A stretch of 64,000 nucleotides of DNA from Streptomyces sp. FIT100 (GTDB lineage: Bacteria; Actinomycetota; Actinomycetes; Streptomycetales; Streptomycetaceae). Positions 36,170-43,604 of this stretch are shown here, in pieces (positions within the stretch are counted from its first letter, which is position 1; every line of letters starts with the position of its first letter). The notes under the pieces were generated by a model. That model was not told the DNA's origin, ran no database searches, and saw only the letters and a list, made by a program, of their open reading frames with translations. The DNA lies in contig NZ_CP075715.1 in NCBI RefSeq assembly GCF_024584805.1, positions 4,449,526 through 4,513,525 of the forward strand, given 5' to 3'. A program made the position numbers and the translations under genes.

Positions 36170-36191
36170 GTGACCGCCGCGATGCGGTCAC
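36170..36191. terminator. Hairpin between convergent M23 peptidase and TetR genes
   Basis: GTGACCGC (36170-36177) and GCGGTCAC (36184-36191) pair perfectly over a six-base loop. There is no T-run. It overlaps the last bases of the TetR gene, so it can act for both strands. Confidence 0.45.
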
Positions 36192-36760
36192 TTCGGTGAG
36201 CTGCCGGTCCCCTGCTGGGCCTGGGTCACCAGATCGACGGCGACTTCGAGGAGAGCTTCGTGCTTCTCCTCGGGGTCGCCTTCGACGTTCTGCATGAAGA
36301 ACATCCCCGCGTGCATCGTGAACAGCGCGCTGATGCAGCGGACGCGGTCGGTCATCGTGAGGTCCGGCTCCTGGACCAGCCCGACCAGGGTGAGCAGGCG
36401 CTCCTTGAAGGTCAGCCCGATGCTCAGCTCGCGCACGGTGGCCTGGTTCTCCTGCATGAACCGGAAGAGCGGCTCCGCGTCGATCAGTGCCGCCTGGTAG
36501 CGGCGCAGGACCTCCTTCTTCGTCTCCAGGGTGCGCGGCTGCCCCTCGGCCCAGGTGATCAGCCGGTCGATCGGCTGCGTCAGGTCCTCGAAGAGGCTGA
36601 CGATGATGTCTTCCTTGGTCTTGAAGTGGTAGTACAGCGCCGCCTTGGTGACGTCCAGCCGCTCGGCGATCTCGCGCAGCGAGGTCTTCTCGTAGCCCTG
36701 CTCGGCGAAGAGCTCCAAGGCGACGTCCTGAATGCGCTGGCGAGTGTTGCCTCGTGCCAT
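36188..36760 (-). CDS. TetR-family repressor of the adjacent MFS exporter
   Basis: 190 residues. The helix-turn-helix is clear: RQRIQDVALELFAEQGYEKT, then REIAERLDVTKAALYYHFKTKEDI. The C-terminal ligand domain is unremarkable. AGGAGA lies six to seven bases before ATG 36760; the longer in-frame start upstream is not supported. It is divergent from an EmrB/QacA-type exporter, with a long inverted repeat in the gap, the standard layout for a drug-responsive repressor and its pump. Confidence 0.92.
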   Translation of the reverse strand: MARGNTRQRIQDVALELFAEQGYEKTSLREIAERLDVTKAALYYHFKTKEDIIVSLFEDLTQPIDRLITWAEGQPRTLETKKEVLRRYQAALIDAEPLFRFMQENQATVRELSIGLTFKERLLTLVGLVQEPDLTMTDRVRCISALFTMHAGMFFMQNVEGDPEEKHEALLEVAVDLVTQAQQGTGSSPK

Positions 36761-36819
36761 GGGGGCTCTCCTGGGGGCGGCGTGGACGTAGCCATGAACG
36801 TACATGGACGTGGTCATGA

Positions 36820-36892
36820 ACTTACTTGACGCCCGGCTAGTTTCGGGTCTACTGTCCCTCAGTCTAGTGAACTAGCCGGGCGGCAAGTAAGT
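36820..36892. promoter_or_regulatory. Promoter and paired operator arms between TetR and MFS genes
   Basis: Imperfect inverted repeat: arms 36820-36842 and 36870-36892 pair at 21 of 23 positions. The left arm contains TTGACG (36826-36831), which with 18-base spacing meets TACTGT (36850-36855), a good promoter for the exporter. Repressor bound to the arms would cover the -35 box and the early transcribed region. Confidence 0.8.
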
Positions 36893-36911
36893 GCTCAGGG
36901 GAGTGGAACCG

Positions 36912-38528
36912 ATGGCAAGACAGGAAGTGCCGGAGAAGGCGGTACCCGAGAAGGCGGGGGACGGCACTCCTGACGGAGCTCCGCAGCCGCGCAGCGTCCG
37001 CGTCGTCCTGCTCGCGCTGATGATCGCGATGCTGCTCGCCATGCTCGACAACATGATCATCGGCACCGCGATGCCGACGATCGTCGGCGAGCTCGGCGGC
37101 CTCGCGCACCTGTCCTGGGTCGTCACCGCGTACACCCTCGCCACCGCCGCCTCCACCCCGATCTGGGGCAAGCTCGGCGACATGTACGGCCGCAAGGGCG
37201 TCTTCCTCACCTCGATCGTGATCTTCCTGATCGGCTCGGCACTGAGCGGAATGGCCCAGGACATGGGCCAGCTGATCGGCTTCCGCGCGGTCCAGGGCCT
37301 GGGTGCCGGTGGACTGATGGTCGGCGTCATGGCGATCATCGGCGACCTGATACCGCCCAGGGAGCGCGGCAAGTACCAGGGCATGATGGCCGGCGTGATG
37401 GCCCTCGCCATGATCGGCGGACCGCTGGTCGGCGGCACCATCACCGACCACTGGGGCTGGCGCTGGAGCTTCTACATCAACCTGCCGCTCGGCGCCTTCG
37501 CGCTCGTCATGCTCACCATCGTCCTGCACCTGCCGAAGCGGGACCGGGCGGAGCGCGGCGCGGCCAAGGGGCGCATCGACTACCTGGGCGCCGCGCTGCT
37601 CACGGTCGGCATCACGGCGATCGTGCTGGTCACCACCTGGGGCGGCACGGAGTACGCCTGGGACTCCGCCGTCATCATGGAGCTCATCGCCATCGGTGTC
37701 GTCTCGCTCGTCGGCTTCGTCTTCGTCGAGACCAGGGCCGCGGACCCGATGATTCCGCTGCACATATTCCGCAGCCGCAACTTCACGCTGATGTCGGTGA
37801 TCGGCTTCCTCGTCGGCTTCGTGATGTTCGGCGCGGTGCTCTTCCTGCCGCTCTTCCAGCAGTCGGTGCAGGGCGCCTCGGCCACCAACTCCGGGCTGCT
37901 GCTCCTGCCGATGCTGCTGTCGATGATGGCCGTCTCGCTGATCGCGGGCCGGACCACCACCAATACCGGCAAGTACAAGATCTTCCCCATCATCGGCGGC
38001 GGGCTGATGACCGCGGGGCTCTTCCTGCTCGCGCAGATGGACACCGGCACGTCCCGGCTCACCTCCGGGCTGTACATGGCCGTGCTCGGCGCCGGCATGG
38101 GCTTCCTGATGCAGATCACGATGCTCGTCGCGCAGAACAGCGTCGAACTGAAGGACATGGGCGTGGCCTCCTCGTCCACCACCCTCTTCCGTACGCTCGG
38201 TTCCTCCTTCGGCGTCGCGATCATGGGCGCGCTCTTCACCGGGCGGGTGGAGGACGAGATGGCGGCACGGGGCGGCTCCGCGATCACCCAGCAGTCCGCG
38301 CAGCTGGACGCGGCGAGCCTGGCGAAGCTTCCCGAGCAGGTGCGTGAGGCGTACCAGTTCGCGGTGGCGTCGGGCACCCACGCCGCGTTCCTCCTCGGTT
38401 CGGCGGTCGCGGTCCTCGGCTTCGTGGCGGCCTTCTTCGTCAAGGAGGTGCCGCTGAAGGGCGCGGGCCCGGTGAAGCCGGAGCCGGCGGCCCAGCAGGG
38501 CTCGGAGAAGCTCGCGGAAGCCGTCTGA
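36912..38528 (+). CDS. MFS multidrug exporter, DHA2 (EmrB/QacA) family, 14 spans
   Basis: 538 residues with 14 predicted membrane helices. Signatures: LDNMIIGTAMPTIVGEL in helix 1, WVVTAYTLATAA in helix 2, the motif A loop GKLGDMYGRKG, and motif C GLGAGGLMVGVMAII-type sequences. It should export drugs or a natural product by proton antiport. GGGGAG precedes ATG 36912. Expression is likely repressed by the divergent TetR gene. A GC hairpin follows the stop. Confidence 0.93.
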   Translation: MARQEVPEKAVPEKAGDGTPDGAPQPRSVRVVLLALMIAMLLAMLDNMIIGTAMPTIVGELGGLAHLSWVVTAYTLATAASTPIWGKLGDMYGRKGVFLTSIVIFLIGSALSGMAQDMGQLIGFRAVQGLGAGGLMVGVMAIIGDLIPPRERGKYQGMMAGVMALAMIGGPLVGGTITDHWGWRWSFYINLPLGAFALVMLTIVLHLPKRDRAERGAAKGRIDYLGAALLTVGITAIVLVTTWGGTEYAWDSAVIMELIAIGVVSLVGFVFVETRAADPMIPLHIFRSRNFTLMSVIGFLVGFVMFGAVLFLPLFQQSVQGASATNSGLLLLPMLLSMMAVSLIAGRTTTNTGKYKIFPIIGGGLMTAGLFLLAQMDTGTSRLTSGLYMAVLGAGMGFLMQITMLVAQNSVELKDMGVASSSTTLFRTLGSSFGVAIMGALFTGRVEDEMAARGGSAITQQSAQLDAASLAKLPEQVREAYQFAVASGTHAAFLLGSAVAVLGFVAAFFVKEVPLKGAGPVKPEPAAQQGSEKLAEAV

Positions 38529-38542
38529 GGAACCTGTCCGAG

Positions 38543-38572
38543 CGGCCCCCGGCGCACACGCGCCGGGGGCCG
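38543..38572 (+). terminator. GC-rich hairpin terminator after the MFS gene
   Basis: Perfect 13-bp arms (38543-38555 and 38560-38572) around the loop ACAC. There is no T-run, as is usual in Streptomyces. Confidence 0.75.
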
Positions 38573-38602
38573 TTGTCAGTGGGCCGTGCCAGCATCGTGT
38601 GT

Positions 38603-39172
38603 GTGGAGAAGCACGGGGGAAGGGCCACCCCGCCGACGGCGCCCCTTGCCCATCTGCGGCAGCTGCGCCTCGCCAAGGACGCCATGGACCGCGACTGGGC
38701 CGAGCCGCTCGACCTCGACGCCGTCGCCGCCCACGCCGGATACTCGCGCTTCCACTTCGTCCGCGCCTTCAAGACGGTCTACGGCGAGACGCCCGGGCAG
38801 TATCTGTCGCGCAGACGGATAGAGCGGGCCGAGGAGCTCCTGCGCTCCGCGGACCTCTCGGTCACCGAGATCTGCTCGCTGGTCGGCTTCAGCAGCCTCG
38901 GCACCTTCTCGACCCGGTTCAAGAAGCAGACCGGTCTTACCCCGAGCGCGTACCGGACGAAGCACGTGGGGCGCGGCGCCGCGCTCATACCCGGGTGTTA
39001 CGCACTGCTCTGGGCGGGCGCCTTCCCGAGGCGCAGGTCGGAGGAGCCCAGGCCCGGCGACCACCCCACGGCCAGTGGGCCCATGGCCCGTGAGCCCGTG
39101 GTCCGTGAGCCCGAGGAGCGCAGTTCCGGGAACCGCAGTTCCGAGGACCGCAATTCTGAAGAAGCCGGCTGA
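38603..39172 (+). CDS. AraC-family regulator linked to a VOC-family gene
   Basis: About 189 residues. The double helix-turn-helix is at about 25-115: AVAAHAGYSRFHFVRAFK, then YLSRRRIERAEELLRSA and ICSLVGFSSLGTFSTRFKKQTGLTPSAYR. There is no N-terminal sensor domain. The tail is Arg/Glu/Ser-rich with degenerate repeats (REPVVREPEERSSGNRSSED). The start is uncertain: GTG 38603 or a few codons earlier. It lies 58 bases before the VOC gene on the same strand; AraC-VOC pairs of this kind are common in Streptomyces and the regulator probably controls its neighbour. Confidence 0.85.
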   Translation: MEKHGGRATPPTAPLAHLRQLRLAKDAMDRDWAEPLDLDAVAAHAGYSRFHFVRAFKTVYGETPGQYLSRRRIERAEELLRSADLSVTEICSLVGFSSLGTFSTRFKKQTGLTPSAYRTKHVGRGAALIPGCYALLWAGAFPRRRSEEPRPGDHPTASGPMAREPVVREPEERSSGNRSSEDRNSEEAG

Positions 39173-39230
39173 CCGAGCCGCCGCCTACGGTGACAGGGCA
39201 AGCACGACGAGCGTCGACCAGGAGCACGAA

Positions 39231-39677
39231 ATGATCAAGGGACTCGCCATTTCCACCGTCTGGGTCCTCGACCAGGACCGGGCCAAGGAGTTCTACACCG
39301 AGAAGCTCGGCCTCGAGGTGCGCAACGACATGACGATGGGCGAGGGCGGTATGCGCTGGCTCACCGTCGGAGCGAAGGACCAGCCGGACGTCGAGCTGAC
39401 CCTGATGGTCCCCGGCGTGCCGGTCATGGATCCCGAGTCGGCGGAGGCGATCAAGAGGCTGGTCGCGAAGGGCATCCTCGGCGCGGGGGTCCTGACCACG
39501 GACGACATCCACGGTGACTACGCCAGGCTGAAGGAGAAGGGCGTGGAGTTCCTTCAGGAGCCGCAGGAGCGTCCGTACGGCACGGAGGCGATCTTCCGGG
39601 ACGACTCCGGCAACTGGTTCTCGTTCACGCAGCGCCGTGAGGGGGGCCTGGACCTGGACAAGGACTGGGCCTGCTAG
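39231..39677 (+). CDS. VOC-family (glyoxalase/bleomycin-resistance fold) protein
   Basis: 148 residues with the paired beta-alpha-beta-beta-beta motif: IKGLAISTVWVLDQDRAKEFYTEKLGL at the start and YGTEAIFRDDSGNWFSFTQ at the end, where Glu and other metal ligands sit. Members are lyases, dioxygenases or antibiotic-binding proteins; the substrate is unknown. AGGAG lies six bases before ATG 39231. The TAG stop is part of a CTAG (39674-39677) that marks the left end of a MITE. Confidence 0.88.
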   Translation: MIKGLAISTVWVLDQDRAKEFYTEKLGLEVRNDMTMGEGGMRWLTVGAKDQPDVELTLMVPGVPVMDPESAEAIKRLVAKGILGAGVLTTDDIHGDYARLKEKGVEFLQEPQERPYGTEAIFRDDSGNWFSFTQRREGGLDLDKDWAC

Positions 39678-39887
39678 GCCGTGTCTGACAAATCCCGCCT
39701 GGTGCGCGGCGTCCGGCACGCACTCCCCCGTAGCCCTTCGGGCACGGGAGGTGCCCCCACGCTGCGTTGTCGGAGTCATCCGAGTACGTCCAGTACGAGG
39801 ATGATCCTCCGCCGTGCGATTGCACGCACCGGACGCCGCGCACCCCGCCCTGCGGGCGGACGGCGCCATGTGTCAGACACGACCTAG
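39674..39887. mobile_element. MITE-like element B (214 bp), bounded by CTAG
   Basis: Bounded by CTAG at 39674-39677 and 39884-39887 with 17-bp terminal inverted repeats of consensus CTAGGYCGTGTCTGACA. It is identical at all but one base to element C (46491-46704), which lies in the opposite orientation. The centre holds a hairpin (39776-39804): six pairs, a GA/GA internal loop, GTAC/GTAC and loop GTCCA. It sits between the convergent VOC and cseC genes and encodes no transposase; short frames inside are not believable genes. Confidence 0.92.
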
Positions 39888-39894
39888 TCGGGGG

Positions 39895-41235
39895 TCAGTC
39901 CGCGAGCCGCGGCATCGGGAAGCTGCCGGTGCTCGTCGGGGCGTGCTCCGGGAGCCAGAGCACGGCGATCGCGCCACCGGAGCCGCTGCCCTGTGCCGCC
40001 GCGCCCTCGGGGTTCGCGCCCTCGGGGTTCGCATTGCGGAACGTGAGCCGGGCGCCGAGGACCCGGGCCTGGCCGGCCGCGATCGTCAGGCCCAGCCCGT
40101 GGCCCTGACCGGCGCGGTCGCTCGTGCCGGTGCGGAACCGGCTCGGGCCCTCGTGCAGCAGCGCCTCGGGAAAGCCGGGGCCGTGGTCGCGCACCCGCAC
40201 GACCCGGCCCTCGATGGTGACCTCGACCGGCGTTCTGCCGTGCTTGGCGGCGTTCGCCAGGAGATTGCCGAGGATCCGTTCGAGCCGGCGCGGATCGGTG
40301 TTGACCCAGGACTCGTGCACGACCCGCACGATCGCGTCCGGGTCCAGCACGGAGACGCGCCTGCCGACGAACTCGCCCAGTGCTATCTCCTGGAGCTCGG
40401 CCCGCTCCGAGGCGCTGTCGAGCCGGGCGACCTCCAGCACGTCCTCGACGAGGGTGCGCATGGCCTGGGCCCGGTCCCGTACGAGCTCGGTGGGGCGGCC
40501 CGGGGGCAGCAGCTCGGCCGCCGTGAGCAGGCCGGTCACCGGTGTGCGCAGCTCGTGGGCGATGTCGGCGGTGACGCGCCGCTCCGCCTCGATGCGCGCG
40601 TTGAGCGCGTCGGTCAGGTGGTCGACGGCGCGCGCCAGCTCGTCGGTCTCGTCGCGGACGACTCCGCCGACGGCCTTGCGGACCCGCACCTCCGTGTTGC
40701 CCTGTGCGACCTTGCCGGCGGCGGCCGCGGCCTTGCGCAGCCGGCGGGAGAGCTGGCCGCCGATCAGCACACCGAGCGCGGAGCCGGCGAAGACCACCGA
40801 CACCGAGCCGATGATCAGGGCACGGTCGAGGTCCTTCATGATCGTCGCACTGCGGTCGGCGATCCGGTTGTGCAGGGACAGGACGTCCCCGTTGCCGAGC
40901 GGCACGGCCGCCCAGATGTCCGGGGCGCCGCTGTGGTGCTCCTGCACGTAGGTCGCCTGGCGGCCGTCCTCGAGCAGGTAGCGCAGTTCGCGCGGGAGCG
41001 CGGGGTCGTTGAGCTTGGTGCCGAACTTGGGCTCGGTCTTGGGCTTGGTGGTCTCGTAGATGCGCTGGGCGAAGAGCAACCGGTTCATCTGGAGATCGCG
41101 CGCGCTGTCGAGCATCGAGACCCGCGCCGAGTTGTGGACGACCAGGCTCAGGGCGACCGCGATCAGCGCACCGACGCCGGCGATCGCGACGCTGATCTTC
41201 CACCGGACGCCCGTGCGCAGGGCGAGACGCTTCAT
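39895..41235 (-). CDS. cseC: Cell-envelope stress sensor histidine kinase CseC
   Basis: 446 residues. Two membrane segments (about 13-36 and 152-175) bound an extracytoplasmic sensor loop, followed by HAMP, the HisKA box ADIAHELRTPVTGLL and a HATPase domain with NLLANAAKHG, DHGPGFPE and GHGLGLTIA. In S. coelicolor CseC senses cell-wall damage and phosphorylates CseB, which turns on sigE. The N-terminus MKRLALRTGVRWK is the likely start (41235), 40 bases after cseB. A PEGANPEG repeat lies near the C-terminus. Recognised by similarity and by the operon order. Confidence 0.95.
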   Translation of the reverse strand: MKRLALRTGVRWKISVAIAGVGALIAVALSLVVHNSARVSMLDSARDLQMNRLLFAQRIYETTKPKTEPKFGTKLNDPALPRELRYLLEDGRQATYVQEHHSGAPDIWAAVPLGNGDVLSLHNRIADRSATIMKDLDRALIIGSVSVVFAGSALGVLIGGQLSRRLRKAAAAAGKVAQGNTEVRVRKAVGGVVRDETDELARAVDHLTDALNARIEAERRVTADIAHELRTPVTGLLTAAELLPPGRPTELVRDRAQAMRTLVEDVLEVARLDSASERAELQEIALGEFVGRRVSVLDPDAIVRVVHESWVNTDPRRLERILGNLLANAAKHGRTPVEVTIEGRVVRVRDHGPGFPEALLHEGPSRFRTGTSDRAGQGHGLGLTIAAGQARVLGARLTFRNANPEGANPEGAAAQGSGSGGAIAVLWLPEHAPTSTGSFPMPRLAD

Positions 41236-41275
41236 GCCGGATCCTGTCCCGTTCCGGGGCGGGGCGCGCGGCGCC

Positions 41276-41980
41276 TCATGCCTTGAGCTTGTAGCCGAAG
41301 CCGCGGACCGTTTCGATCCGGTCCTGGCCGATCTTCGTGCGGAGCCGCTGCACATGGACGTCGACGACGCGGGTGTCGCCGCCCCAGCCGTAGTCCCAGA
41401 CCCGCTCCAGCAGCTTGTCCCGGGACAGCACCGTGCCCGGCGCGGACGAGAACTCCAGCAGCAGTCGCATCTCCGTCGGCGTCAGCCCGACCGGCTCGCC
41501 GGCCCGGCGCACCTCCATGCCCTCCGTGTCGACCTCCAGGTCGCCGAAGGTCAGCACCCCTCCCGCGCCCGGCTGCCCCGGCTCGCCGGAGTCGCCCGAA
41601 GCGCCGCTCGCGTGTCCGAAGCGCCGCAGCACCGCGCGGATCCGTGCGACGAGCACGGCCCCGTCGAACGGCTTGGTCACGTAGTCGTCGGCGCCCGCCT
41701 CCAGGCCCAGGACGACATCGATCGAGTCCGCCCGGGCGGACAGCATGATCACGGGCACGGTCGACTCGTCCCGGATCCGCCGGCACAGGCTGACGCCGTC
41801 GAGACCCGGCAGCATCACGTCGAGCAGCGCGATGTCGGGCCGGTCGGCGCGGAATGCCTCCAGTCCGGCCAGCCCGTCCGGCATCGCGGTCACCGTGAAG
41901 CCGTCGCGCTCCAGAGCGAGCTGGGTGGCCTCACGGATGACGTCGTCGTCCTCCACGAACAGGACATGTGTCTCGGCCAT
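41276..41980 (-). CDS. cseB: OmpR-type response regulator CseB
   Basis: 234 residues: receiver domain with VLFVEDDDVIREA near residue 6, phosphoacceptor Asp in ALLDVMLPGLDG near 54, Lys in YVTKPFDG near 103, then a winged helix (LTPTEMRLLLEFSSAPG, VDVHVQRLRTKIG). In S. coelicolor its main target is the sigE promoter. The coding frame stays open upstream through the repeat tract into cseA, but the start at ATG 41980 (AETHVLFVEDD) is set by homology. A Gly/Ser/Pro linker (SGASGDSGEPGQPG) separates the domains. Confidence 0.95.
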   Translation of the reverse strand: MAETHVLFVEDDDVIREATQLALERDGFTVTAMPDGLAGLEAFRADRPDIALLDVMLPGLDGVSLCRRIRDESTVPVIMLSARADSIDVVLGLEAGADDYVTKPFDGAVLVARIRAVLRRFGHASGASGDSGEPGQPGAGGVLTFGDLEVDTEGMEVRRAGEPVGLTPTEMRLLLEFSSAPGTVLSRDKLLERVWDYGWGGDTRVVDVHVQRLRTKIGQDRIETVRGFGYKLKA

Positions 41981-42000
41981 CCGGCTGTGCTCCGCTGCTC

Positions 42001-42131
42001 TCTCGGTCTTGTCTCGGTCGGTCTCGGTCGGTCTCGGTCGGTCTCGGTCGGTCTTGGTCTTGGTGTTGTCTCGGTCTCGGTCTCGGTCTCGGTCCGGGGG
42101 TGTCGGGGTCGGGGTCGGTGTCGGTCTTGTG
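42001..42131 (-). repeat. Microsatellite tract between cseA and cseB
   Basis: The plus strand shows four copies of GTCTCGGTCG (42011-42050), then four of TCTCGG (42070-42093), and GTCGGG/GTCGGT variants to 42131. The mRNA strand is built of ACCGAG-type units and nearly lacks U, so this 130-base spacer cannot fold much. The two repeat periods (10 and 6) indicate separate slippage events. Confidence 0.9.
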
Positions 42132-42147
42132 CGTGTCCGGGCGCCGC

Positions 42148-42828
42148 TCAGCTGGTGCCCGCCGCGGAGGGCACCGGCTCCTCCGCGATGCCGCCGTCGA
42201 CCGACCGGCTGTACTCGTTCTCCACCCGGTCGTGCTCGACGAACCTGTTCCCGGTCCAGCGGTACGTGACCACGATCTCGCCGGAGGGGTAGGAGACCGG
42301 GTCGCCCTTCGCGTACACCTGCCTGGTGACGATCAGATCGCCGCGGTCGATCGTCGAGTAGACCGCCGGCTCCTCGGCGCCGAACACATTCTCGTAGCTG
42401 TCGTCGTCCTCGCGGTAGACGAAGGTGCCGACCCCCACCGCGTCTCCGCACGTCAGCACATTCACCACGACGTCCGGGACCGGGCTGCTGGTGAGGTTCC
42501 CGTACGACGTGTCGATGGGGTACGCGTCCCCTGCGCAGCGCTTCAGATCGGCCTTGACCCGGTCGCTGACCTTGGGGTCCGCCATGACCAGCCGGACCGC
42601 GTCGACCTTCTTCACCGGTGAGGCCGTGGTGGAGGGCCCGGTGGTCGACGGGGTCTGCGCCACCGGATCGGTCCGCGCGGGGCCCTCGTCACGGGCGCCC
42701 GTGCCACCGGTCGAGCAGCCGGCCGCGAGCAGCCCGAAGGCGGCGAGCCCGGCCACTGCCGTGCCACTCGCCGCCCATCGGCCGATGCCGCCTCTGGCGC
42801 TGCTGCCGTCTCCGGCTAGGCCGCGCAA
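42148..42828 (-). CDS. cseA: Lipoprotein CseA, negative modulator of the SigE system
   Basis: 226 residues. A twin-Arg-free signal peptide ends in the lipobox GLLAAGCST, so the protein is an extracytoplasmic lipoprotein; a Thr/Pro linker follows. In S. coelicolor loss of CseA raises sigE expression, so it restrains the CseC signal. TTG 42828 is the apparent start and overlaps the end of sigE by 13 bases. The globular part contains two Cys (KRCAGD, LTCGDA) that could form a disulfide. It is the second gene of sigE-cseA-cseB-cseC. Confidence 0.9.
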   Translation of the reverse strand: MRGLAGDGSSARGGIGRWAASGTAVAGLAAFGLLAAGCSTGGTGARDEGPARTDPVAQTPSTTGPSTTASPVKKVDAVRLVMADPKVSDRVKADLKRCAGDAYPIDTSYGNLTSSPVPDVVVNVLTCGDAVGVGTFVYREDDDSYENVFGAEEPAVYSTIDRGDLIVTRQVYAKGDPVSYPSGEIVVTYRWTGNRFVEHDRVENEYSRSVDGGIAEEPVPSAAGTS

Positions 42829-43412
42829 CGCTCCCGCCCCCGTCCCTCACGACGTGCGTACGTACGATCTCCACGCTGCGCGGGGACCACCGGCCTGCGG
42901 CTCTCCAGCCCCCGGCCTTCGCGCTCGCGGTTCTCCAGCTCCTGGCGGAGCCGGGCGAGCGCCCGGTGCAGCGTGCTCTTCACCGTACCTGTCGACATAC
43001 CGAGCGCGGCGGCGGTCTCCTCGGTGCTCATCTGCTCCCAGTGCCGCAGCACGACCACGCTGCGCTGCTTGGGCGCGAGCACCTTCAGGACGTCCATCAG
43101 CAGCGCCCGGTCCGCGTGCTGCTCGGTGGCGTCGTCGACGCTGGCGTCCGGCAGCTGCTCGGTCGGGACCTCTTCGAGCTTGCGCGCCCGCCACCACTCG
43201 GTCCGGGTGTTGATCATGACACGGCGGAGGTAGGCGTCGGCCAGCGACTTGTCGGCTATGCCCTCCCAGCGGCCGTACGTCCGCACCAGCGCCGTCTGCA
43301 GCAGGTCCTGGGCCTCCACCGGGTCGGGGACGAGCCGTCGGGCGCTACGCAGCAGCGCCTCCTGCCGAGTGCGTACGTACTCCTCGAATTCGAGCACCTC
43401 GCCGTGCGCCAT
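42816..43412 (-). CDS. sigE: ECF RNA polymerase sigma factor SigE
   Basis: 198 residues. Region 2 is EYVRTRQEALLRSARRLVPD...AYLRRVMINTRTEWWRARK and region 4 is VVLRHWEQMSTEETAAALGMSTGTVKSTLHRAL; both are almost identical to S. coelicolor SigE as I remember it. SigE directs the cell-envelope stress regulon and is controlled at transcription by CseB/CseC rather than by an anti-sigma factor. GGAGG lies eight bases before ATG 43412. The C-terminus ends ERCAA, as in the known protein. First gene of the operon. Confidence 0.96.
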   Translation of the reverse strand: MAHGEVLEFEEYVRTRQEALLRSARRLVPDPVEAQDLLQTALVRTYGRWEGIADKSLADAYLRRVMINTRTEWWRARKLEEVPTEQLPDASVDDATEQHADRALLMDVLKVLAPKQRSVVVLRHWEQMSTEETAAALGMSTGTVKSTLHRALARLRQELENREREGRGLESRRPVVPAQRGDRTYARREGRGRERCAA

Positions 43413-43440
43413 CGTGAACCGCCTCCATCCCCGTAACCAA

Positions 43441-43522
43441 GCCCCGTGACAACGCTGCGCTGCCGTGTGACCTCGTGGTTTCCCTTACATCACGAGAACC
43501 TACGGAGCTGTTGTCACGGGGC
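43441..43522. promoter_or_regulatory. sigE promoter region with nested inverted repeats
   Basis: Two perfect 13-bp arms, GCCCCGTGACAAC (43441-43453) and GTTGTCACGGGGC (43510-43522), enclose a second pair CTCGTG/CACGAG (43472-43477 and 43491-43496). They lie 29-110 bases upstream of the sigE start, where the CseB-dependent promoter must be. I cannot place the -10 box with certainty. Confidence 0.6.
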
Positions 43523-43604
43523 TGTCCGAGGCAGCCGTCGGAGGGCGCACGGCCATCCATCGGTTGTGTAACAGCGGCACATGCCGGGGTTCGGCCGGGG
43601 AATC

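Noticed and set aside
39767..40108. Open frame reading MSESSEYVQYEDD... in MITE B, repeated in C
   Set aside because: It arises from the element core, including its hairpin and terminal repeat, has no ribosome binding site, and runs antisense into cseC; the identical frame in C only reflects sequence identity.
41981..42451. N-terminal extension of cseB through the repeat tract
   Set aside because: The frame is open only because ACCGAG repeats lack stops; receiver-domain homology begins at ATG 41980.
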